Origin: Hemibagrus wyckioides
Lineage: Eukaryota; Chordata; Actinopteri; Siluriformes; Bagridae
Direction: 5' to 3'
Assembly: GCF_019097595.1 (NCBI RefSeq)
Contig: NC_080713.1
Span: forward strand, 6,838,199-6,902,198
DNA: 64,000 nucleotides
Every line of letters starts with the position of its first letter. Positions within the stretch are counted from its first letter, which is position 1. Positions 36,401 to 64,000 of the stretch are shown in pieces. Both the position numbers and the translations under genes were made by a program. The notes under the pieces are model-generated. The model did not search any database, was not told where the DNA came from, and was given only the letters and a program-made list of their open reading frames with translations.

Positions 36401-39398
36401 GTGTGGATTCTGAAAAACAAACGAACATCTGTGAGTGAGAGACCAAACGTCTCATTATAGTGGCTCAGAAACAATGGATTCTACAGGCTATGTAGGACAT
36501 AAAAGCGTCCAACAGGAAGGTATCCAGGAAAGGAAATATTTGGTTTAGAATAGACTGAATAGAAGGCAGATAAAATATATGGCCAAAGATTTGTTGAAAC
36601 CTGACAATAAGGTGTGATAACACATCCATAACACCCAACTGCTGCAACAGAGTCGTAAGCAAAGAATTGCACCCGATACATACAGAGGGTGTTGGGACAT
36701 ATAGTTAAACAGATACATAAACATGTTATAACAGTTCTCTTGACAGAAATAGCTATTCAGTTGGCTTCCAAACAACACTGGTCTCTTCAGGTGTCTTCCA
36801 ATTCTGAGTCTGTGACTTTATTTATTTAATACATTTTATTGGGAGAATTTATTAATGTATATACACCAATCAGCCACAACATTATGAGCACTGAGAGGTG
36901 AAGTGAAAAAGACTATTATTATCTCCTCATCATGGCACCTGTTAGTGGGTGGGATATATTAGGCAGCAAGTGAACATTTTGTCCTCAAAGTTGATGTGTT
37001 AGAAGCAGGAAAAATGGGCAAGGGTAAGGATTTGAGTGAGTTTGACAAAGGGCCAAATTGTGATGGCTAGATGACTGGATCAGAGCATCTCCAAAACTGC
37101 AGCTCTTGTGGGGTGTTCCCGGTCTGCAGTGGTCAGTATCTATCAAAAGTGGTCCAAGGAAGGAACAGTGGTGAACCGATGACAGGGTCATGGGCGGACA
37201 AGTCTCACTGATGCACATGGGGAGCGAAGGCTGGCCCGTGTGATCCGATCCAACAGACGAGCTACTGTTGCTCAAATTGCTGTAGAAGTTAATGCTGGTT
37301 CTGATAGAAAGGTGTCAGAATACACAGTGAATAAAAAGGGGGACCAACACAATATTAGGCAGGTGGTCATAATGATATGTCTGGTTCGGTGTATATAATT
37401 TTGGTGTACGTGCCGCACATTTTGTTCACAATATTAAAGTATCTGAAAAAAAACAAAAAACATTTAGCTTATAGACAAAATGCACATATTATTGCATTGT
37501 TTTTTTTTTTTTTTTATGAATAAATCATTTCTAAGAATTTGTCTTAACCTCGAGACCCTGCGTCCTCATATGGAGACATTACATTTTGGGTTCGCTGCAC
37601 TTTATACTTAATTCTGCCTAATTTAGACCTGTTATCCTTGTTTAGAAACTTTGTAGCGCCCCCTAGTGGTAGCTAAAGCACAATCAACTTATTAGTTGAA
37701 ATACAATATGACGTGGATCTCAGTCAACACATAATGCAGAGATAAAAGTGGAAGTGGTACAAAACATCATCAATGTCTATGGTCAAAACTTACTAACATT
37801 TAATGTTTCACGCGGCTTACAAATTTGAGAAGTTTTATCAATAGTAACAATATTAGATGCTTCTAATTAGGCAGTACTCGTTTGAGGACATTGGGACTTT
37901 ATAATGGTATAATTGCAAAAATGAACATGTTCAAGTAAGAGCACATAGCTAGGAAAGATTTGGGAAGAAACCAACAGTTTACAGAATTCTTGCACGTAGT
38001 AAACACGAGTCTTCTTTGGTTTTATTTTTTTTTCCTTCTTCTGTGATACATTTCTAGGGCATATTTCATTGTCAGGAGCTGAAAGATTGTTGAATGCAAT
38101 AATAGGAGAGAGCTCTGAGTTGGAGGATTTATCTAATTTTCATGATGCTGATCCTGGTGTGGACCAGCTATGTGATAAAGCTTATCTTACACCTGATTTA
38201 TCAGAATCAATTCAGCAGATCAGTGTTGCTCTGGCAAATCTTTTGCACGGTGTGTGACATGTATTGTGTTCCTATGCTTGCAAACTAAACGCAACTGTTT
38301 TGCAGCATTTCACACTGGACAGTAGATCTGACAGACTGTTCTTACGGACAAAATAGCATTCCTAGTTCCTAGTGCAAAAAATACCATTCCTAGTTTGGAC
38401 TATAGAGTGATCACAGGGCTTTTAGTTGGGTTTCATTGTTTGCAATATTGCTTTTGCACAATGTTCAGGCAATGAAATTAACATTTTAACGCCTGCATTG
38501 CAGATTATTTGAGATTTAAACTAGTGATAAACTTAACCTGATTTTGTCTACTTGAGTAAATTACATTAATTATAAATTTAAACATGACTTATACATTAAT
38601 AATAATAATAATAAGTCTGCGATTTGCCTTAGACCCGGAAGTGAGTTAGTAGTTTCTGACCAGTCAGAAACGAGAATTCAGCAGCGCTATGGTTATAAAA
38701 TATATTCTGTTTTCTTCTATACATGCTTAAAGTGTTATGTTGCGAAAAAATAAACATAATTCAAAAACTGATAAAACACAAGATGCAGATTAATAGATGA
38801 ATGGATAAATGAATAAATTAATGAACGCTAACCAAGCCACCGGTAGCGTGCATTAGCCGCTAGCTAATCTAAACACCTAGATGTACTAAACATTACGGAG
38901 AATTATCTTGCTATTACGCGATACAAGCATCATTGCGCTTAGTTGCATTATTAGTTCATTAGACAGATAACAGATGCTAGCGTTATGAAAGCAGTGGAGT
39001 GTCACGGCTTACTGTGCGCGAGCTAAAAATAGGCCTAACTACAAACGGCTTCCTGCTTGACATTTAGTGTCTAGTTTGAAGGCGTCAAGGCAACTGCCGC
39101 ATACCCTACTTAGGGCACCTAAATAGGGAGGAGTGGAATATTTGGGATTGAACCGTAGCCCAACCGAGCTAACTCTACCCATGCTATCTGGCCTACAATT
39201 AAACACTATCCGCTTTGATAGAAAAAATATTACCTGTGGCACATAAATACACGTGTAGTGAAGTTACATTTGATTACTTAATCGTAGTAAAATAAGCAAG
39301 AGCAAAAGAAAATGAGACTACCTAAAGAAATCACAACACAAATAGCATGACGTACGTAACTTACGCTGTCTGAACCCACTCTGATTCGTGTAATCCAT
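27491..39398 (-). CDS. yif1b: Yip1-interacting factor homolog B, eight coding exons
   Basis: Minus-strand exons are 39365-39398, 36189-36409, 35108-35212, 34271-34349, 32692-32749, 31649-31804, 30552-30645 and 27491-27646. All have GT/AG borders, phases match at every junction, and the total is 903 bases (300 residues plus stop). Exon 1 is short: ATG at 39398 reads [11 protein letters not shown] before gtaagt, and its last base completes a Gln codon with exon 2. Recognition rests on [52 protein letters not shown] and the C-terminal YWLTFHLIR; wording in these blocks fits YIF1B rather than YIF1A. The N-terminal half is cytosolic, then about five membrane segments follow. Yif1/Yip1 proteins act with Rab GTPases in ER-Golgi traffic, and mammalian YIF1B helps deliver the 5-HT1A receptor to dendrites. 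Introns carry several transposons, but no exon is damaged. Confidence 0.95.
29047..30284 (-). mobile_element. Tc1-like transposon, copy D, in yif1b intron 7
   Basis: This is the same family as 7622-8869 in opposite orientation. The transposase runs on the minus strand from about 30159 to 29150. It differs from copy C by a stop TGA at 29929-29931 (copy C has GGA) and by a replaced stretch of about 25 bases near 29235-29262. About nine bases (tttggcaat) are also missing from the terminal repeat at about 30279. The codon that is a stop in copy C is Trp here. The three catalytic motifs ([33 protein letters not shown]) are present in the second block. It is dead as an element. Confidence 0.9.
32045..32282 (+). 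repeat. tRNA-derived SINE in yif1b intron 5
   Basis: The head has box A-like gtggctcaagtggttaaggc and box B-like gagttcaagcccc. The body continues gccaaattgccacagttggg, ccttgagcaaggccct and ggcgctgtatcatggctgac. The tail ends gtgacaaataaaggc followed by an ATT-rich run. It is full length in appearance. It is not a tRNA gene, because the head does not close a 3' acceptor arm. Confidence 0.8.
32944..33779. mobile_element. Foldback element made of inverted Tc1-like transposase fragments, yif1b intron 4
   Basis: Both ends carry the terminal repeat cactatattttccaaaagttttggg and its reverse complement, followed by caaatcattgaattcaggtg. From each end inwards the same transposase segment is read: [20 protein letters not shown] through FLFQHDC and WPAQSPD, plus strand at 33000-33240 and minus strand at about 33725-33440. 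The centre (about 33240-33440) differs. It is therefore a long inverted duplication of one transposase part, without the DNA-binding domain. Confidence 0.85.
34545..34835. mobile_element. Tc1-like terminal fragments in yif1b intron 3
   Basis: 34550-34580 (actatatggccaaaagtatg) is a Tc1-like end of a family also seen at about 41120-41140 and 63225-63243. 34785-34830 (ggtcataatgttatggctga) is the end of the CATAATGTTATG family of 36864-37395. No transposase sequence lies between them. Confidence 0.6.
36864..37395 (+). mobile_element. Internally deleted Tc1-like element (CATAATGTTATG-type ends), yif1b intron 1
   Basis: The left end is accaatcagccacaacattatg and the right end is its approximate reverse complement (gtggtcataatgatatgtct). 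The interior plus-strand text is transposase DNA-binding sequence: [13 protein letters not shown] start, HTH around [20 protein letters not shown], then [16 protein letters not shown]. It is cut before the catalytic domain and has point lesions. Related fragments are at 645-815, 13825-13895, 34785-34830 and 55985-56130. Confidence 0.75.
37656..37669 (-). promoter_or_regulatory. Candidate CTCF binding site
   Basis: The reverse complement reads ccactagggggcgc, a full match to the vertebrate CTCF core. It lies in intron 1 of yif1b. A weaker core (gcgccccctggcg) lies at 40216-40228 on the other side of the yif1b promoter in the same orientation. Binding cannot be known from sequence. Confidence 0.45.
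38051..38257 (+). other. Unrecognised coding-looking stretch (possible last exon)
   Basis: After a pyrimidine-rich tract and possible acceptors (catttctag ending about 38057, cattgtcag ending about 38075), the frame runs to TGA at 38255-38257. It reads an acidic, leucine-rich peptide containing [28 protein letters not shown] and [12 protein letters not shown]. The composition is more protein-like than the surrounding AT-rich intron. It lies antisense to yif1b intron 1. I do not recognise it. It could be a terminal exon of an unseen plus-strand gene, a retained fragment of a transposon protein, or chance. Confidence 0.25.
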
Positions 39399-39990
39399 AC
39401 TCACAAATAATAGATATATATGTTAAACTTCGCTGCGATTAATAAATGTTTTTAAAAAAATAAAAATAATAATGCTATTCTCTTAAAGCGGCTTAATATT
39501 AGATTACTTTCTTATTCCTCTCCCAAGATACCGGCTTGCTCTACCCCCAACTCGAGTGACGTAATCGCAACGGTTCAGAGACAACGAACACAACCAATCA
39601 CAGCGCAAAGAAGTATTAAAAGGGACGTTCCATGGCATAGCCATAACCAATAAACGCACGATTCTAACCTACTCCGCTAACGGTGTAGGCGGGGCCAAGA
39701 ACGTAGCGCATGCGCATGAGGCGTTTTTTTTTTTTTTTTTTAAAGCAGAACGGTAGAGTCGTCAACTGCGCCGCCATCTTAGAGAGCCCGGATTTGAGTT
39801 CATTGACTTGATACTCGGTGCAGCGTGTGAAAATATTAGACTTGGATGTGTAATAAAAGATTGGGACGTTTCATAGAGCTTCATCTCTCCAACAGTACTG
39901 TGTGGAAACGCATGTGTGGAAATGCGGCCAGTTCTTGATTTATTTATATGGTAGATATTTATAAGTAGCAATTTCGCGCATGCGCAGAAG
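39370..39990 (-). promoter_or_regulatory. Probable yif1b promoter
   Basis: Just upstream of the yif1b ATG the otherwise AT-rich DNA becomes richer in CG and holds classic housekeeping-promoter words. These are a CRE-like tgacgtaa at 39557-39564, CCAAT at 39594-39598 and 39647-39651, a GC box ggcggggcc at 39688-39696, and NRF1-like gcgcatgcgca at 39706-39716 and 39976-39986. There is no TATA box in a good place. A second start pointing away on the plus strand is possible, but no gene is seen there. Confidence 0.6.
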
Positions 39991-39999
39991 AAAACCCGA

Positions 40000-41662
40000 A
40001 TACTTTCCAACGCTAAGGCAATGAGAGTTATGACTTTGGAGTGTGTGGCGTTTGGAGGGTGAATACGTGAAATAGTATTTTTACAAACAAACTGAGAAAA
40101 AATGTCTGCTGGTATACATTACAGTGATATTTTGTGTTTATTAAACTTTTGATATAATCATTTTGTGATTGGGAAATGGCTTGTTCCGGAAACGTGAGTC
40201 TTTAGGGACGTCCTTGCGCCCCCTGGCGTACATGTAATTTACTGCAGTGCAATGTTTCATTACAACGTAAGGGTTTTATTCTCATGTTATACTTTGTACA
40301 AAATGTGGTCACAGATAATCTTCTATTCATTATAAAAAAGTCAACCATGACTGGCTGTGTCCTAAGTTTTTTGCTTGTTTGTTTGTTTTCGTACGATTTA
40401 TTTGGCCAAAGAAACTGAACTGGAAAATACTTCTGCGTTTCCAAGTCTTTTATTCAAAGTGTTCACACAGTTAACACTTTCATAATTAATGTCTTCTCTT
40501 TATTTATATATATATATTCCTTTTTTTTCCAAAATAAAAAAGAATGTCCAGCATTTTAGTCTTATAATTTTCATTTGACGTAAAACCAGATCTAGTTGTT
40601 TGAATTACAAACATCCAAATATAATAGACAGTAAACATCGGCCATCTGATTACTGACCAAAAACAGTACAAATGAATGAAAAGTACCATTAAGCATTAAT
40701 AATAAAAATAAAGCTAAACATATAAACTCGGAATGGTGGTAGTGGTGGGGTGTGTGTGTGTGTGTGTTGGTGGTGGTTTAGTCAGGAACAGAAGATGGCA
40801 GCATTATACAGAGAATTTGCAATAACCTATGGCCTAAAGGTTGTGAAAAGCTGTCAATCACGCTTGCATGTGCTTGTTGAACATCTCATTCCAGATTTAG
40901 TCCCGTCTTTGCTGTTATAATAACCTTCACTCTTCTAGACATGCCTTCTAATAGTTTTTGGAGCTTGTCTAGGCTCTGTGATCATTCAGCCACAAGAGCA
41001 TAAGTGAGATCAGGAACTGATGTCAGGTCAGGAGATCTAGGGTGCCATTGGTGTTCCAGTTCATCCCAAAGTGTGTTTGAGGTCAGGGCTCAGGGTGTGA
41101 TGGATAGGTGCCCACAAACATTTGGCCATATAGTTTATGTATGTATCACTTCAGAGCCATTTTTTTAAAATGCAGATGCACCATTAATCTGTAGTTCACA
41201 TCTAGTTTAATATGATTTTTCTGCTTTGAGTGATCTTTGAGTAAAAACTGCATGTTTTCCCTCAAAGATTTTTCTTTGTGTTTGAAGTTTGAAATCTATA
41301 CCATGGTGTCCATATGAAAAAAATATTAATGTGTGTTTGTGTGTGATCTTGTATATATAGGGCTAAGAAGTGTTTCCCTTCTTGCATTCTTTTCCAAAGA
41401 GGTAAATTTGCTTGAATCTTACTAAGCACAAAACATTACCTGTCTTAGCCTAGTCTGAGATGATCAACATCTCCCTTTGACCTAGCAACAGCATTATCTT
41501 TTAATATCTGTAAATATTCATTTAAAAAGTAATTCTCTGTAGGTATTACAAATCAGACTGAGATTGATGGTGGTGAAGTACTTCATCACCGTTTTACAAA
41601 CGGGCAAATCAAGAGCCAAACCAATATTTTTAGTCATTCAAGAGTGGACTGGGAAATGGTCA
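40000..41662. other. Intergenic region between yif1b and hhipl1, with Tc1-like remnant
   Basis: No coding exon is seen. About 40870-41140 is a degraded Tc1-like fragment: catctcattccagatttagt, then text equivalent to the transposase 3' region, ending in cacaaacatttggccatatag, the terminal-repeat family also seen at 34550 and 63225. A short GT run lies at 40749-40767. The stretch 41200-41660 probably includes hhipl1 3' UTR. Confidence 0.5.
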
Positions 41663-60870
<19,208 letters not shown>

Positions 60871-62090
60871 GGCAGTGAAGAAAACGAGAGCAGGAATCCC
60901 AGCCGGCAAAGGTATGAATTATATGGAATGTCTTTTTGGTGTGTGTTCGCTGCTCTAGCTGCTCAATTATTTGCTGGCCAACTTGGATGGCTGTCAGCGC
61001 TCTCACACATGCACACACACTTTCATTGGACATGTGCTCTGGTGGAGAGAGAATGAACAGCTTGAAGTCACACAAGGCCGTCTCATTCAACAGTCTGAGC
61101 TCCAGCCACATGTACACACACACACACACACACACAGACACACACTCCTCTCCTCCCTCCTCCTCGTCTGTACCCCTGTCTCCTCCTCTCATTCCCGCCT
61201 TCTTACTCTTTCTCTCTTTTCTCAAGCAAAAGCATTCCTACTCTTTGCGACTGGCCTCTATCACAAACTTGTAGTCACCTTCCCCCCATACGTTCAATTT
61301 CTCCTCAGTAGAGGTGTAATTATATGTCACAATGTGATTCGATTCACAATTCTGGCCCCACAATGCAATTCAATTCATTTCTCAGACTAAATTTGTATAG
61401 TGATTTGGACTCTGAAAAGACTCTTTGGAATCATAAACGATGCAAAACATCAATTTTTGTTTTATTAAAACTAAATTAATCAGTCTGATATTACAGTAAA
61501 CATGTACCACAGGTTTATCATATCTTCATCATCATAAATTGATCATTCTTCCCTAAATTATGAATAAACAAAGTCTCTGTCTTGGGGGAAAAAGATTGAT
61601 TGAAACATAAGGAGATCTTTAGCAGTACTTCAGGCATTATCTTAACCAGAAATAGAGCTCTAAAGTCCTGAGTTTCATGAACAGTTTCTAGCGCAGGATA
61701 GATCGCAGAATGATGGGGCTGATGAAGCTTGTGGAAATCTCTTGTTAACTTGGTTGTATATCCATATAATGTATATCGTTTGTCAGCCACTGTGATCAGA
61801 TCCAGCTCCAACTGCCCCACCTTAACTAAAATGAACACAGTTGAATAATGTGTTTAGAGGCCAAAGCTTTAAAGCTGAAGGCTTTAATTCACCACTTACC
61901 CTCGTATTACCATCGACATTCATCTAATGCACTGGTTGTCAAATATATGAAGTGAGCTTAAAAGGAAGCACCTAAGTATCTGTTATCATACATTATCATA
62001 TCGTACATTTTATAAACCTCAACCATGGTTCCGCCATAAACAAGAGGCTACAGCTACTAAATTACTGAGATGTTTTTTGTCATTTTCCCA
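60871..62090. other. Upstream region of hhipl1
   Basis: Contains 5' leader/promoter sequence of hhipl1, although no clear TATA or CpG-rich core is seen. A CA microsatellite lies at 61112-61134, followed by a pyrimidine-rich strand to about 61225. From about 61312 (agaggtgtaattatatgtca) the sequence resembles a hAT-like element start, without a partner end. No gene is seen. Confidence 0.4.
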
Positions 62091-62095
62091 AGCTA

Positions 62096-62284
62096 TATTA
62101 TATTATATTACATTACATTACATTACATTACATTACATTATATTACATTACATTACATTACATTACATTACATTACATTATATTATATTATATTATATTA
62201 TATTATATTATATTATATTATATTATATTATATTATATTATATTATATTATATTATATTATATTATATTATATTATATTATATT
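62096..62284 (+). repeat. TTATA/TTACA pentanucleotide array
   Basis: About 190 bases of tandem pentamers in blocks: a few ttata, about eight ttaca, one ttata, about eight ttaca, then about twenty ttata. Apparent long open frames here (YITLHYI repeats) are an artefact of the repeat. Confidence 0.95.
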
Positions 62285-64000
62285 AACCACATAGGAAGAG
62301 AAAGTATTTTTGTTCAAATGTTTCAAATAGAAAGTAATAAAAAAGGGGAGGGGCATATGAGGATGCAGGTGTCTTGCCAAGAACCGTTATTGCACTTCTT
62401 TTTAGTTTATATGCACTCATTCTTCAACTCTGCACTATATTGTGCCATTGGTATGCAGTTAAAGGAGCTAGAAAGTTTGGGATTTGCTTCATGTGGTGTC
62501 CGAATTGCTAGATCTAGATCTTAGGCATAGCCTAGTCACTTTCAAACAACAGACAGTGGCTAATGTAAAAACAAGGTTTATGATGTCTTGCTAAGTAGCC
62601 TTGGTTGTTTGTTGTTGCTGAATTTAGTTAGCTTACAGCTGCCGGGTTTCATTGCTGTCCTCATTGAATCTGTCTGGGACAATAATAGATATTGGCAGTT
62701 AAAACAGTTAGCAAACCAGGAATTTGCTTCATGTGGGAGATTGCTAAATCAAGCTTTGATGATGTGGTTGAACTCTAACTTGAGGGTAATGTCAAAACAG
62801 TGTTTGTTGGTATTTGTTGTGGAGGCACTGAATACACCTACGCTACTTCTTAACTGGTCAGAATTAAACAAGGGACTGCTATTTTCCCCTAGGTACCATT
62901 AACTGGAATGTACATGTCAATGTGAACTAGCTAGTCAGCTAGCCGACTTGCTATAAAGTGAGTATTGCTTCTTCAGGATCTAGCGGCGCAAAGAATATTT
63001 GGTCATATTGTGTCCGAAATGTCAGTTAAAGTTCTTGTATAAAGTACAAAAACTATAAAACATTCACAATTATGCAGTTATACTGAATATCATAATTGTT
63101 GTGATTGCATGTGGGTTTGAGGTCAGGGCTCTGTGCAGGCCACTCAAATTTCTTCTGAACCATTTTTTCATCAAGCTTCATAAATTATATACCACATGTG
63201 GATGTAATGGTCAAGTGTCCACAAACTTTTTTTTTGTCATATAGTGAATTTGGAGCACTAAACAGATACAGATAGTCTAGTAGATGCTTTCATTCATAAT
63301 GACTTATCGTTGATCCGATCACTAGCTCAAGCCCCTGAACCACTACTGTGCAATTGTATAATAAACTTCTTCGCAAATTTTAATCATGGAACTAAATGAG
63401 CTTGAACCATTGGTCAAAATCTCAGCAGTCGTGTTGTACTTATTATAGCCTTGTGGAACAAAGAGATTGTTCTGGGTAATTTGTGGGAGGAAATACAGTA
63501 AACCTAGTGACTCATTTGTTTAACATGTGCAGACCTTCTGGGAAATCTGATCTTCTGTGTGATTTAATGACCTCAGAATATGGCCCTTTAAATACTTCAC
63601 ACAGTAACCTGAAAATGTGTATATAGGCAGAGGCTCAAACAAAAACTTCCAAGAGAAGGATTATTACTGATAAGAATGCTTGAAATATTACTGGTGCTTT
63701 AGTAGGATGGCTATTTAAAACTTTTTGAACTATTGTCAAGGTATTTAGTCTCCTTGACTATTTTTTCTCTTCCTTCCTTTTTTTTGTGGTGCTACAATCA
63801 ACTGAGAATTTTTAAGGTCTTACACAAACTCTAATCTCTCAGTCATTAATCTGACTCCAAAAAGACAGCCGAGTTGTAGGTGACTCAGTAGAAAGGCATG
63901 AATTTGCCCTTGCATCACTCACACTGGGGGATGGATCAGAAGAAACCGACCTTACATGGTAAAAAAAAAAATGGTTATCATGACAAACTTTTGGCCACAA
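62285..64000. other. No gene seen; short repeats only
   Basis: About 62455-62530 and 62695-62760 share gcagttaaa...tttgcttcatgtgg and a following gaattgctag/gattgctaaa, a diverged direct repeat of period about 240. About 63110-63245 (gggtttgaggtcagggctct, gtgtccacaaactttttttt, catatagtg) is the degraded end of a Tc1-like element. No coding exon is seen. Confidence 0.5.

Noticed and set aside
60871..60909. Upstream in-frame Met (60909) as the hhipl1 start
   Set aside because: Starting at 60870 puts the hydrophobic core of a signal peptide at the normal distance from the N-terminus; the longer form adds another hydrophobic stretch in front. Not excluded.
62070..62294. Open frames of 69-74 codons reading YITLHYI repeats
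   Set aside because: Produced by the TTACA/TTATA pentamer array; a repeat unit of five bases keeps several frames open. Not a gene.

Overview
The window is animal nuclear DNA and almost certainly comes from a bony fish. Its genes have short exons and GT-AG introns. Tc1-like DNA transposons from at least six terminal-repeat families are packed throughout, with tRNA-derived SINEs, AT-rich microsatellites and a Ty3-type chromodomain retrotransposon. The repeat mix suggests a catfish-like (siluriform) or other otophysan teleost; that placement is inference from repeat style, not proof.

Layout. 1-9300: transposon debris, including a 2.3-kb palindromic foldback element split by a Tc1-like copy, a DIRS-type RNase H fragment and a Tc1-like copy lying inside a GATA microsatellite. 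9321-24829: three tandem plus-strand members of a glycosyltransferase family 92 (GT92) cluster. The first is a pseudogene. The second and third have open reading frames, and a 29-base first exon can be proposed for the third. Sequence upstream of the first member (about 4830-5430) recurs upstream of the second (about 17855-18200 and 20885-21070), which marks a segmental duplication later interrupted by transposons. 27491-39398 (minus): complete yif1b in eight coding exons, a membrane protein of ER-Golgi traffic. 39370-39990: its probable promoter. 41663-60870 (minus): complete hhipl1 in nine coding exons, a secreted Hedgehog-interacting-protein-like protein with a C-terminal SRCR domain. 60870-64000: repeats and sequence with no gene seen.

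Intron 5 of hhipl1 carries a nearly intact 4.98-kb Ty3-type retrotransposon (45557-50537) with 368-base LTRs differing at four sites, a 5-base target duplication and one uninterrupted gag-pol frame. It has no tRNA-type primer site. Ten bases just inside its 5' LTR are the exact complement of LTR sequence beginning about 31 bases after a TATA box. This is the layout expected of Tf1/sushi-type self-priming, and here the primer site lies within gag coding sequence. It is the most interesting single observation in the window.

The genes do not form one pathway. The GT92 enzymes (Golgi, type II membrane), Yif1b (ER-Golgi traffic) and Hhipl1 (secreted) all belong to the secretory route, but their adjacency is probably incidental.
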